A DNA stretch of 64,000 bases, from the NCBI GenBank assembly GCA_950295325.1, contig OX485803.1, forward strand, positions 26,910,001 through 26,974,000. Direction: 5' to 3'. Of the stretch, positions 33,601 through 45,905 are shown in pieces. The notes beneath the pieces were generated by a model, which saw nothing but the letters and a program-made list of their open reading frames with translations, made no database searches and was not told where the DNA came from. Source of the DNA: Polytrichum commune. Lineage: Eukaryota; Streptophyta; Polytrichopsida; Polytrichales; Polytrichaceae. A program made the translations under genes and the position numbers. The first letter of the stretch is position 1, and the number at the start of each line of letters is the position of its first letter.

Positions 33601-36600
33601 TCACATATCTGATTTTCCCTTTGCCTGCTGTTTCTGAAGACCAATCTTTAAACGAATTCCTTCTTGCTGGATGCGGGCCTGTTCTTGCACGAGCTGCAAC
33701 CTCTGAAGAAGCAAGCTTTGCTCAGCTTCTGATTGTACACGCCACTGGTCATGTAAGTTGTTGTCGTCTCCCAAATTCATACCAGTGAAACCGAAAAGAC
33801 TGCGGCCTGTAATGCATATTGTGTCTCAGTGTGATAACTGCCTCTTTTCATAGATTTGTGCCCGAACCATTTTTCCAATTATTACAACCTCAAATGGAGA
33901 CAACTCTAGCAAACAGACCCTCAGCAACTAGGTTTCAACCTGAATTTGCAACCTAACATGAGAATCAGCCAGAGCCACCAGGACTATGACAGACCTACTG
34001 TAGTGAAAACATGAAATTTACAGCTACTCGATAACCTTGATTGATGCACTTCAACTGAGGAAGGCTCAATCACCTACACCTGGCATTGGCTTGCTTATGG
34101 TCACATTCTTTAACCAAAAAAGTCTTGCAGAGCATCACCTAAGTATTAAAATTAAAATGAGATGCAACATAAAAGCCATTGATATATGTGATTATGACAT
34201 CCACCCCAGATGTTTTCAATTACCTGAGAATAAGCCATCTGTGACATCATTCCAACCCCCTGAGTTTGTACCAGCCAGGCGTCCTCCCTGCCCAGAAATA
34301 TTGCCAAGTCTCTCGGCCACTATTCGCAACTCCTCCATGATCTGCAAACTTTTCATCTTCGCATCATCAACCATTTGCGCAGTCTTCACACGAGCCTCGT
34401 CGAGAAGTTTCTCAGAAATAGAAAGACTCTGAATCTTGGCTTCATCAACCATCTTCAGGCAGGTGCTTCTTAAGTCTTGTAGAAACGCCAGACCCTCGTG
34501 TTGCATGTCTCCATTAGACATGGACAGAGGCAATTTTTGCCCCAACTGTGAGGCTGCTACTACTGTTGCACGGCCATCACCATGATCCTCCACTTGGGCC
34601 ACATCCTTTCCTGGGTTGTTCAAATCCACCTGCATTGGTGCGGGAGTGAGATTTTTGCTTGGCACAGTTGCTTCAAGTTGAACTGGCTTCACTGGGCTCT
34701 CTTCCTTGTCTGACTCTTCATCATCAGAACTAGAATCTGACACCTTTTTTCTTGTCTCTTTCTTCTGCAAAGCACCCACAGGTGTGACTGGTTTTGACGA
34801 CTTGGTGTGTTTTTCATCTTCCTCGTCCTCCTCTTCATCATCTTCCTCATCTTCATCATTCATCATATCCACTGTTCCCTGGAAAATTAAGCACCCAAGA
34901 TTTTCTATCAGGTGCAATCAGGAAACAACAATATTTACAAGTCCATTGGACCTGTTGGCATTTTGTAGTCACAGATAGAAGGGGCTTGGTCACTTTCTGA
35001 GTTGAAACAGGAGGTTATGGCTGTTCATGTGTCTTATATTTTGATCGCTTAATAGTTGAAACCACTTTGTACCAAGCACACAAGACGAGATATTAATAGA
35101 CACCCCAAAGAATGTTTCTTCACAACATTGAAATCAGCATCAGACAACTGACTTTTCTACCTCATGGGCATTCTGCACAAGGTACCACTCTCAACCAGGA
35201 TATTATTCAATGCAAAAGGAAGTTGTGGGATTATGTGAGCCAACCTTCATTGGGCCCCAAATTGTGTGCCAGATTCTCCACAGATTCTCTTCATTTTTGT
35301 TCTTCCAGATAGTCGCCTCATCCATTTTGATGCGTTGTAAGAGGATCTCATATCGCAGCCTCATGCGCCTGACTTTCTCACACAATCTTTCAACACTGTG
35401 TTCTTTATCATACTTATCCATGAATGGAAGTCTTCTCAGAAGCTTCTCCCAGTACGGATCAGCCCGTGAAGCAGGTAGAACAGGTCCAAAAACGTTTTGA
35501 ACCCGATCCTTTTGTAGCTCCGTTGATAAGGCGATCTCCTCCTCATACAACCATTGCTGAGCAGGTTTCTTTGCTTTCTGTGGTGTATCTTTTTCACCCT
35601 GAGAATCCAGGCAAAGCACACAGTCCACATCTGTTACTTTCAGAAAATACATGATAAAACAGACATGACAGAGACATAGTGTATACTACTTGTTTGAGAT
35701 TGTACAGATGAACCCCTGGATGTCGCCTCTGAAGACCAGACCACCAGAACCAATTGATCATCAAAATATGTGCAGAATCAAGCGGATTTGGTACACCCAT
35801 CAATAATCACAAGCATGTAAGAACAGGTTAATTCCCGATGCACACATAATTTTTTTATTACTTGGATGAACTATGATGAAGATTTTCAATAGATCACTCG
35901 CCCCAAAAAAAGTTGTGGGAAATCATCTGAAATCGACATCCATGATTCCATACTGTTGAAAGGAAACCTCACCTCATACTTTGATGTAGAGGGCTTTGAA
36001 GCATCTCCTTTGGCAGCAGAAGTTTGTGTCTTTTTCTTCTGTGACTTTTTGCCATCTTTCTCTGCAGTAGACACCTTCTGCAGCTTTTCTTTCTCTACCT
36101 TCGAATTACTTGCTGCTTTGTTCTTATCTCCTTTAGCTGCGCTGTCTTTCTTTTTATCTGCAGCCTTTTCAAGCTGGGATACAGCCACTGTCTGTAGAAA
36201 ATCATAGCAACTTGTCAGTAGCAATTAAAGGATCACATCTTTAAGTGATATGGTTCAATTAAACCTTGGAATGAATAGAACACACTTCTATGAAACAAAT
36301 TAGAAACTGCAATCCACCTTAACACTCTAGCATCAGACATATATGGAAGATGTAAGCAGCCTTAGCTCCACAAATCGAGCAAGAATTGCACATCGTTGAA
36401 AAGATCACTAGGAAACCGTGACAACCAGAGCAAATGAATAAGTCTCCATTCAACACACTATCATCTTTTTGTATTGACCACTAGCTGGCCCTTTCCAAGT
36501 CACATCCTTCTTCTTTGAACTCACAAGTGACAAACCCTGGGGGTAGAGAGCATACCTTTGAAGCAGGTGTCTTTGATATAGGTGTGACCAATTCAGGTTT

Positions 36601-37106
36601 CTTCTTCTTTATTGGCGGCTCGTCCTCTTTCTCCTTCCTCCCATTGCTTTCTCGGGTCCTTTTTGTAAGAATTCCCGCCTGCTTTCAGATTGAAAATGAG
36701 ATTCGTTTTCCATCTAAAAGCCTTACAGGAAAGAGAGTACATAATCTTGCGGTAAGCACACAATCGAGTAATAAGACATGAGGAAAGATGAGCACATAGA
36801 AAGCAGCAATCAACAGCTACCCAAGAGCCTTGTCCACATGTCTCTGAACATATCGAAGTAAGAGGTCTTCATCAACCTCCGAGCAAGATGGTGTGCACAA
36901 ATTAATACCTGCTGCTTGCCATTAGCTGCTCCTTGTTGCCTCTTCTTAGTGGCATCAGTACTTTCATCACTGTCAGATTCATAGGCAGACAATTCCTCAG
37001 CCTGCTCTTCATCCTCCGTCTCCTCTTCGTCACTGGAATCGGTCTCTTCTTCCTCGGACTCCTCCGCAGGAAGTGGTTTCGTCTTGAGCAAGGTGTTCCT
37101 ATCCAT
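33601..37106 (-). CDS. GeBP-like (DUF573) DNA-binding protein
   Basis: Six coding exons, in transcript order 37106-36909, 36678-36556, 36191-35973, 35598-35245, 34878-34224 and 33806-33601; all introns GT-AG, total 1755 nt, 584 aa. It starts MDRNTLLKTKPLPAEE and runs into a Glu/Asp/Ser-rich region, then Lys-rich segments (KKKKPELVTP, KKSQKKKTQT). At about 190-300 is the DUF573 domain typical of GLABROUS1-enhancer-binding proteins: QQWLYEEEIALSTELQK, DKYDKEHSVERLCEKVRRMR, NLWRIWHTIWGP. A second acidic run follows, then a helical region (LQDLRSTCLKMVDEAK). The last exon encodes a Leu/Gln coiled coil (LLLQRLQLVQEQARIQQEG). Ending at the in-frame TGA 34216 would lose this exon; the GT donor at 34223 joins it perfectly. 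Plant GeBP proteins are nuclear and linked to cytokinin response and leaf development; the role here is inferred. Confidence 0.85.
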
Positions 37107-37128
37107 GGCTACTGCCGTCGTCACTCAA

Positions 37129-38560
37129 CCTACATATTCACCAAAAATTAAGTTATCGAGGTCACAAAGTCCCGACTGCTCTATGGCCAGCCACATGCCG
37201 AAAAGAACCTTACTGGAAATAAAATAAGAGCATTGCTGTTTAAAGAGTGAGTCGACTTTCACTGTGCTCTCACAGTCAACAAACCACCATACACTTGTAT
37301 GATTCCACACCCCAAGTAATGCCCAGTACTAAACTTCAGATATGCATCCAGTATTGTAAGTCGGCATTCTCAACAAGAGCTTAAACACCCTGTGGAAAGT
37401 TCCCAGTTTTGCAATCACTTATTCAGCTGCCGAAGTGAAAGTGTCCGCAATGGACACTTTCAAATTATAAAGGAAAACCTCACTCGTGAGATTCTCTTGA
37501 GGTTTTTCGTTTATATTTTTGAAGTTCCATGAACTTACTGTCGACATTAATTAACAAGAGCTGTCAACAATACTTTTCGCGAAAGTCATCCAAGTAGTTC
37601 ATGGTATAACCTGACGCTGAGAGGACAGGCTACCAAAAACCAGATGTCATGAACACAAATATCCATGAGAATCATCATCACCACTGCTAAAGACAGCAGG
37701 AGTTCTATGTCCCTTGAGGAACATCCAGAAAAAGGACAACTTGATCAACCATGTGAACATAGCAAAGTCCAGATGCTGGTAGCCATAAAATACCATACGC
37801 AGCTTGTACTCAACATTTGCTACATGACTCTTGACACATTGGCTACACCATCTTCAAATTTCCATACATATTGCAAAGATTAGAGGTGCTAGTCATGAAG
37901 CGTGTTTCGAAAACTTTGAAAATAAGAAGCTACACGAAGTCAAACCAAATTTCCAATCACTCTTCAGTCCAACGGCAACAAAAATCACGAGCAAGCCTCG
38001 CTGTGTCGTGACAATCGTCAGCGACAGCTTCAAAATCCTCCCAAATATTTCAAAACTTGGGGTCAACTTCACAATAGCGAACCCAGAAGCAAGGGATTGA
38101 CAAGTCACCCATAGACATCCAAAACCTCTCTACAACCCATACCGACCTATCCACGCAACCAACCCAACCGTCGCACGCACTACTACTATTCCACCCAAGA
38201 AAGCTATCACAAAAGAAACCTCGCAAGAGCGCTCCTCCACGAACGCTAAAAACAAGGACCGCCGGCCAAACCAAACCAAACAGAACACACACACACACAC
38301 ACAAACGCGCGCGCGCATACAACTAACCGAATGCAAAGCTCCTCAACGCAAGAACCGCGACCTCCGCCACAAGAGAGCCCCTAAACTTTCTCACAAACTC
38401 GAGCAAGTCGACTTACCGAGGAAGCGCAACAACAGACTAGTCCCGCGACGAAGCCCCGACACAAACTCCCCGAACGAGCTCGACTCGGCGTTGATGCTGC
38501 TACTAGCGAGCGAGCGGCGCGAGAGCGAGAGGGCGGCGTGTGCAGTACGCGTAGGGCTCG
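37129..38560 (-). promoter_or_regulatory. 5' UTR intron and GC-rich promoter region of the GeBP-like gene
   Basis: Upstream of ATG 37106 there is an acceptor (TATGTAG before 37129) and, 1.29 kb further, a strong donor CTCG/GTAAGT on the minus strand at 38416. This suggests a non-coding first exon above 38416 and a 5' UTR intron of 37130-38416. From about 38420 the sequence becomes strongly GC- and CpG-rich, consistent with a promoter. No TATA box could be assigned. The intron is inferred from splice motifs only. Confidence 0.5.
38285..38316. repeat. alternating CA then CG dinucleotide tract
   Basis: About ten CA units are followed, after AAA, by about five CG units: alternating purine-pyrimidine DNA of the kind that can form Z-DNA. 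It lies in the inferred 5' UTR intron of the GeBP-like gene, near the promoter. Confidence 0.8.
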
Positions 38561-38644
38561 CAAGCGGGTCACAAAAGAGGGGAAGAGGCCGCGTCGGGAA
38601 GACGTCGTCGGAGGTAAGCGCCTGGCCTGAGTCTAGGGGAGGAG

Positions 38645-38890
38645 CGCCAAGGGTGGCGGGCGGGCGGGCGGGAGGTGCGTGGACGTCGGCGTCGGCGTGG
38701 CGTGGCGTGGGCAGCGCGGGCCGGGGTCGCGCGCTAGCGCGGGCTCGCGGGCTCGCGAGGCTTACTGAACGAGCAGCGCGGGTGCGGTCGCAGGCTCGCG
38801 GGTTCGCGAGACTTCCTGAACGAGCAGCGCGGGTGCGGGCCGACGGCTCGCGAGGCTTCCTGGACGAGTAGCGCGGGTGCGGGTCGCGGG
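38645..38890. repeat. GC-rich short tandem repeats
   Basis: A run of GGGC units at about 38655-38672 is followed at about 38745-38885 by three diverged ~45-55-bp units, each with GGCTCGCGAGGCTT-like and GAACGAGCAGCGCGGGTGCG-like parts. The long open frame across it (38491-38871) is a by-product of high GC and has no recognisable domain. Confidence 0.7.
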
Positions 38891-39039
38891 CGCGAGGGGA
38901 GGGGCGAGTCAGGCGGGCGAGTGAACGCGAGTCAGTCAGGGCCGGCGCCTCTGATGAGAACCAGTAACTTACCTAGTGGCCACACCCGGGCGCGAATCGT
39001 GCGATTTGGCGGGCGCGCGGCCGGGACCCGCTCCGCTGG

Positions 39040-39429
39040 CTAGTTGGCTGGTTGGCTGGCGACCCTTGGACGCGGGCTAGGCAGCATGGCAGTCCCGCCC
39101 GCAGCAGCGGAAGGAAGGAAGGCAGGAAGCCAGCGTCCCCAGGCCTTGGGCGTAAGGTCCCAGTGCCCTCCCACCACCCGCATTGGCGGCGGTTGGGGGA
39201 TGGGAGGAGGTGTGTGGTGGGGATAGACCATTGGTGGCGCCCTCCTACACGCAGCGTGGGGGAGGGGGTGGGGGAGGGGGAGGGGGCGTGCCGGTGAGGG
39301 TGAGTAGGAAGTCTAGCGTTGGGTTTGCATCCCGGCTCCCATCCCGCTCACCTAGTATGGGCGCTGCAAGTACACTCTTTCTTCACTCTAGTGTGGGTGT
39401 CATTATTGCGAGTTGTTAATTTAGACATT
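39040..39429. other. GC-rich upstream flank with G-quadruplex-like tract
   Basis: At about 39255-39290 five runs of five G are separated by single T or A, a strong G-quadruplex-type tract on the plus strand. Overlapping ORFs in several frames are GC artefacts. No gene recognised. Confidence 0.55.
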
Positions 39430-40843
39430 CGAGACACGGCAAGAGGTTTTGAGATTCTTTGAGATATTGTTCACTTTGAGTGTATTAATTGTGTGTGCAA
39501 GGATCGGTGGTATAACAATGGCATCGGAAGCTCACGCAATGGCACGTGCGGACGACGACGGTTTGATTTATTTCACAACCAATTCAATTAAAGTAGGTCG
39601 CCTTAATTTGATAGCATGTTAGTTAAGCATCCACACTAGATGAAAGAAATAGTGCACTTGAGGGTGGTATGGTAGGTGACATCATGCTAAGCATTTTAAC
39701 ATTGTTACCCCCCACAAGTGACATCCTTGGAATCCTTTGCATAAAGACATGTAAGAGTTATATTTTTAACTTGGTGGGACTTTTCAACGGGAGTTGGTCT
39801 AAATGACTGTTTATTGGTTGTTTTGCATACAACAGAGTTGACCATGACATCATCAAAAAGTGGGAATTTTTATCCTCTTTTTGGAAGGAAGGGAATCTCT
39901 TGTATTTGCACTCCCCACACATGTGTCAATGATCTAGGTCAAATCAAAAGTAGATTGCATGTTGTTTCTATCACAAGGCAACAAATATTTGAGTTATTTT
40001 CTTGAGTTTCACTCTATTTGGAGAGCACACAGGTGCTAAGAGGAGCAAATAGCGCCCAAATAAGACATGCGCATATAGGTGGCAAAGTAAACGAGAATCT
40101 TAGTTATATAAAGATGAAATGCGTCAATGCTCAACACTCAAGGAAGCCCTTCAAGACTTTACGGTTACACCCGAAATAGGGAAATCCACCAATGTTGGGC
40201 GGTTAATTGATTTTGTTGATAATCTCCAAATTTGATTTTCAAACAAAAAAAATAGAAGCATAGAACCTCTAGTTCCAACGTTTCATATGTTTTTGCAAAA
40301 ACGTAACCTCCGGTCCTTCTTCTTCTTTTTAATAGAGAACTGGTAGTTTTAATGAATGAATCAACAAGGAACTTGCAGTTTCTATAAAAAAAATTATTGG
40401 GTTTTTATTTTCAGAGAACACAATTGTGAATAAAATTGGTAAATTTTGAAATTTTGAGAACGGCAATTACAAATTTAAAGAACTGCCATGATAACCCAAG
40501 AATGTTAATACCCGCCCAATGTTGGTATCCACCTACCCTTAAATCCCCGCCCCCCAACTCCCCATTTCATCATTTTTCTTTATGGTTAACTCAACTACTC
40601 ATAAATTATTTGCACTTGTGGTGCATGCTCAAAGGTAGTGCTTGAATTTGAATGAAGCAAAACCTATTTAGGACCTCTTAGCATATCATACTAATTTTGG
40701 ACACAAATGAACAAACATTAAATGTTCTTCTTACAAACATCCACACTATCTTCAAGTATGCATCTAAAAATCATCAAACATTAAAGGTTTTGTATGCAAA
40801 AACAACGAACTTCCAACCAAAAGTCATGTTGAATTAGATGATA
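39430..40843. other. intergenic, no gene recognised
   Basis: AT-rich again after the GC-rich block; short ORFs only. Confidence 0.4.
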
Positions 40844-41780
40844 TGTTGCAACCCAAACCCATACTTAGTTTGAAGGAGGTCCATTGTGTAAAAATGGCAA
40901 CCGCCACATGAGACTCAATGGATTTGCCATGCCACTAACTCTAACACAACCAAGGCCACACACAAGTCAATATCAAATATTTCAATACATCTATGTGCAT
41001 AACGTGTGGCATGCACACCACTACATGATGCACTTGACCCCTTGCCTAACAAAGCTTAGGGTCGGGAGCCACCCAACCTTTGGTCCTATAGACATCCTCC
41101 CAATCCTTTGTAAGCTACCATTATCACTCTCTACCCTCAAGATTTCCAATTAGGATTTTAGAACATGCCCTTACCGGTGCATATAGCTAAGGAACCCAAT
41201 GGCTCCACAAGGACTAGCCCCACTAGTCCCAAAATGCAAGGGAAGTCTAGGGACACTACCATATGACTTTACTATCCTTCCCCAAACATATAAGCTTATG
41301 GTCCTCAATGCAAGGCCCTCACTTCATCGTTCAAGAATGGAATGTCCACCCCAAAATGAGGCCTACAACCGTTTTTTGGGCTAACTCTCTTGCAAACTTT
41401 GACGGGCTTTGTAGGTTGTGTGTTTGTATCCTAGTGGGACGCTAATTACACTGGTGAAATTCCTTGAAATTGCCTTTCAAATATTAATTTAAGCACCCCA
41501 ATATGATAAGATCTATTTTTTTAGGCAATTGAAAAAAGTATCGTTGCCTTTAAGAGCAACATTAGGTTTTTTTCAAGGCAACCTTCACACTTAACCTTCA
41601 TGAGGCGTAGTACGGTCTCTAAGCACCTCTTAGCGGCATTATGCACTTAGCCACCCCTCCATTTGGGTGGCCATCACCTCATTGCCTTACATGAATCGGC
41701 CACTCCTACAAGTAGCGTATTGGGTCACTTCAAGTAAGGGCACAACATGATAACTCTAGTGATTTTGCAAATCACCATCA
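40844..41780 (+). repeat. dispersed repeat R1, copy 1 (about 0.93 kb)
   Basis: Starts TGTTGCAACCCAAACC, as does copy 2 at 43440. Landmarks are ACATGCCCTTAC, ATGGCTCC, CAAGAATGGAA, GCAAACTTTGA(C/T)GGGCT and GGGTGGCCATCACC. No coding potential recognised. Two direct copies about 1.7 kb apart could be LTRs of a coding-less retroelement, but primer-binding and polypurine sites are not visible. Confidence 0.65.
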
Positions 41781-41823
41781 CATTAAATAGCATGTGTTCC
41801 ACATTAGATTTAGTTCATCTACC

Positions 41824-41854
<31 letters not shown>

Positions 41855-43439
41855 ATATGAATTGTGTAAGACATTCAAATAAGGCATATTTTGGTGTGTT
41901 GGAATCCCTTTTCGATTATCGACGAGATACATTGAATTTCTCAATCAATCTAATCATTTTAGTTGTACTCAACACATTATCTACCGTATCACACCAAATT
42001 ATATTTGTTGGTAGTCATGTGCATCCCTATTGTTTTGAGAGTTCATTTTGCTTTTGAGAGGCATCAAGAGGGCATTGTTCAAGAGGAGGTAATGGTTGGT
42101 CTTTGAAATTAGTGCGGGCTACACTAGATCGTTACTTTAGTTGTAGGAGTGAGTAGTTCTGGATCATTATTTTGTGGTTATGCATGTTTGTGACTATTTT
42201 GTGTATGTAGTCTTGCATTGAAGGTCTCACACATGTGTTGGGCATTGGGGGTTCTCTCTTGTTTCAACTTTTGCATGACATGTAAGGTATGTATGTCTTT
42301 AGTGCTTACTCTTCTCAACCCCTTAATTCCTAACACGTGATGTCTCCAAATGTTACCCTAAACCACACGGTTCACTATACGATCATTAGAGTTATTCTTA
42401 AACCAAAGTAGATTAAACCACGAGTTTATGAGAATTAACACAAAGTTATTCAAGTTTTTTATGCTTAAATTATCATACACAAGGAGCGATGTCATGCTAT
42501 TGAAAACAAACTTTCAAGATCGCCCTATTAAGATGGATGCGCCAAGCTAGCTTTGCATAGGCCAATCTAGGATTTAGGACAATGGGTCTCATTCACATAC
42601 CCTATTTGGGATCCTTAAATTCTTTCAAAGTTTGAAAGGTGAAAAGAGGAGGTCTCGAAAGTTTCACCCGACCTTCAAAATAGGCTCCAATACAATACAA
42701 GCTAACGAGCTCTTAATATATTTTTTTCTCAAAGAAGAATCAAACCCACAACTTCGCCCCTCTTTGAGGAACTTTACAAATAACTCTATTTAGAGGTCAA
42801 TTGTGGGAAGTATGAGGACAATATCACCGTACATATGAGAATGACCACAATCAAAGCGGTCATAAATTTTAAACCATCCATATATAATTATTGTATATGT
42901 GGACATAGCATGGTTGGGCAACAAATTGGAAAAAAAATTGAACGATGTATTTTTCATTAAATGGATGATGGGATGAGATCCAAATTGAATGAGATTTCAT
43001 GTGCTACATTTCCAATCATTTTTTGGGAAATTCTAAGTCTTAGAATTGTAACTATTGTCTCAAATGTGATGTTTTGGGAGTCCTTGCAACACATACACCT
43101 TTGTTCTTGCCTCAATAGTTCATGAGAGAGAGAGAGATGCCAACTGTAGGGTGGTGTGAATTAGAAATGCTTAGCCCTTGGTCAAAGTCACAAACTCAAA
43201 TTTAAACCCAATGTGGGTTTACATAGCATGTATGATTGACAAGGCCTACTACATCATGTAATCGTCTATGAACTTGTTTCGCGTATGCCACAATGACCAA
43301 ATAAGGATCCCAATTATAAAAGTGTGGGATATAAAACTAAATAAATGTTTGCAAAATTGTAAAGCTTAGGGATATATCACAACATGTTATTCAAATATAG
43401 CCTAATGTTTAGTGTCCTTGAGAATGCATAATGCCAAAT
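41781..43439. other. sequence between two R1 copies, no gene
   Basis: Contains an (AAT)n run at 41824-41849 and otherwise only short ORFs. If R1 copies were LTRs this would be the interior, but no gag or pol similarity is visible. Confidence 0.45.
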
Positions 43440-44360
43440 TGTTGCAACCCAAACCTACACTTAGTTGGAAGGCGGCCCGTTGTGGAGCAATGGTGGTCAT
43501 CAAGTGAGATTAAGTTATATATATATATATATATGTATATGCACAACCAAGGGCCCCATGTGAGTTAGTCCAACCTCCCTCAAAAAACCTTAATGCGGAG
43601 CACATGGCCCACGTCCCGCTATAGGACACCCTAGGCCCCTTGCCCGAGGCTTTTAAGTCGGGAGGCACTCCGATTTGCGGTCTTAGGGACATGCCTCATA
43701 TTTTCCATAAGCTACCGTTACTACTCACTAGCCGCTAGACCCTCTCTTGGGAGTTTGGGACATGCCCTTACTAGTGCACGTTGCTTAGGAATTCAAATGG
43801 CTCCGCCAGGACTAGCCATAAACTAAACTTGCGAGTGGGGGTTTTCATGGGCCACCACCTCATGCCTTCGCTAGCCATTCCCACTCATGTAAGCTTCTAT
43901 TCCTCTATGCATGCCCCCCACCTCACTGTCAAAGAATGGAACATCTCTCTCCTCGCTTTGAGACCAAATAGCATTATTGGGGCGAATGTTGTCGCAAACT
44001 TTGATGGGCTATGTAGGTCGTATCCCTTGTCCGATTGTGACGTTCCTTACAATGTTGGAAAGCCCTTAAAATAACATTTTTCAAAAAAAAATTGCCCCAA
44101 TTAGATAAGGTCTAGATTTTTGACAATCACCAAGTGATGTTGCCTCTAGGAGGCAATGCAAGGCCTTCACAAGGCGTAATGTGACCCCTTAGCGCCTCTT
44201 TAGTGTCACTTGCAATTTAGCCACACCTTCATAAGGGTGGCCATCACCCTCGTTGCATTGCAGGACTTGAGCTTCACCCCAAGGTCCACTCGCGCAATCG
44301 CATGTCAAGTCGCTCCAATTAGGGTGCAACGCACACCCGTTCAAAAAATTTGCTAGGGTG
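43440..44360 (+). repeat. dispersed repeat R1, copy 2
   Basis: Direct copy of 40844-41780 with many substitutions. It carries an extra (TA)n tract at 43516-43534. Confidence 0.65.
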
Positions 44361-45640
44361 GAGACTTACACCAATTATAATCATATCTCTTGATCCCTAA
44401 CGATGACCTAAAAATAAGATGTTTTCATTTTGATTCACCCATGTAAATTGAATCAAACACCAATATTAGGCACTTTGCATCTTTCAATAACTTAGGGGTT
44501 ATTTGGACACATGTATATGAGTGGTGTATGACACAACTTGTTGTTAAGAACATGCACTAAAAAGACAAGTGTTATGATGACATTTGACTATGTACAAAAT
44601 ACATAGACAACACTCTAGGTGCAATAGTGAACATAATTGAGAAAGCATGTTTATCTAATTAAAAATTAATATTCACTTTGACATCCTTTTACATGTCAAC
44701 TATGATATTACAAGAGGACCCACCCCAAAAAAAAAGCTTAAAAGAAGTTAAAAAAAATCAAAATACAAACATACAAACAAACAAAATCAACCAATGACAA
44801 ACAAACAAACATAAGTGGTGGAGTTCACCAAAATGCTGGGAGGGGGGGCAAGTATCCACGGGAAGATCTTGGACTTGTGTTTTTATTTCATCATGAAAAA
44901 AGATGGATGTCATAAATTGGACTTTTTTTTTGTTCTATCAACATGTGCTTTCACATAAGTTGAGGTTTACACTAGGATCCAAGATCAAAGACTATCCAAA
45001 ATCAAGTGATCCTATAGGTTGGGAGCAAAAATTTGGACTCAAACAATTTACACTAGAATTTGGATTCTAAATATGGAAAAATGAAGTGGCATTAATGTGG
45101 CATCATTTTCCCACCAAATCTCGGCGGTCCCAACTCAAGAAATTACGCTTCCTAGTTGAGGAGCCAATCTTGAGCCTCAAAGATAAAGGGGTAATTTGGA
45201 CCTCGAGTTTTTTGGACCCAAACCTAACGTAAACCCAACCTTAGTGGAGGGTTGACGGTTTCCATATCCCATGCTTACATACCACCAACTGGTTGCTTGG
45301 CTATCATATACACTGACCATAACATGTACTACAACTTGTCATTCTAGATATAAGATATCCCTCTAGAGCATTTTTTTTTCTTCTTTTCTTGAGACATAAT
45401 GCCAACAAACCAACGCCAAAATGCATTAAGAACAAAAGAAGATGCACCCAATTCCGAGGGGAGGTAGGGCCCCTTAGACACGTCACACCCCATGTAAAGA
45501 ATAACAAAGAGACCCAAACTCACCAAGGACAACCCACCAAACCAAGGACCATTCCCATCCCACCGGCCAAGGGCAACCCCCATACCACCAAAGGACCAAC
45601 CAAAGTGCCACATTACCTACCTACTTTCTTGTTTCCAATT
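44361..45640. other. intergenic, no gene recognised
   Basis: Low-complexity AC-rich stretch at about 44735-44810. The 130-codon frame at 45389-45781 is Pro/Thr/Lys-rich without any domain and overlaps minus-strand retroelement debris, so it is not called. Confidence 0.4.
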
Positions 45641-45649
45641 CCATGTGAT

Positions 45650-45905
45650 TTTCAAGTTTTCCCGTCTACAAAGAACGTTATCACCCCAAGTTTGGTCAAA
45701 ACCCTTGAGGTGGGTTTGGCTGAGGATGCACTAATCTTAACAAATTCACCACCCTCTCTCAAGCCACCTTGGCGTACATAATGAGGTCATCCCAAAATGA
45801 GATGTTTAGCCTTGGACTCATGCCATTTTTCTTGGTTGAACATTCTATCATTACACTCGATCCAAATCGTCCAAAGAGTAATCCCATGAAGAAGGTGTCA
45901 AATCT
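45650..45905 (-). pseudogene. probable LINE-type retroelement remnant
   Basis: On the minus strand from about 45893 the translation reads LHGITLWTIWIECNDRMFNQ and EKWHESKAKHLILG before a stop. It resembles the segment near the C-terminus of plant LINE reverse transcriptases (LW.IW..RND..F followed by W...K). The rest is frameshifted. Only a short fragment, so the assignment is tentative. Confidence 0.4.

Noticed and set aside
34706-35000. Plus-strand frame with a poly-Ser run
   Set aside because: It is the antisense of the Glu/Asp-rich GeBP-like exon; the Ser run comes from reversed acidic codons.
38491-38871. 126-codon Arg/Ala/Gly-rich ORF
   Set aside because: It lies in very GC-rich tandem repeats where stops are rare; it has no domain and overlaps the inferred promoter of the GeBP-like gene.
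45389-45781. 130-codon Pro/Thr-rich ORF
   Set aside because: No domain, odd composition, and overlap with minus-strand retroelement debris.
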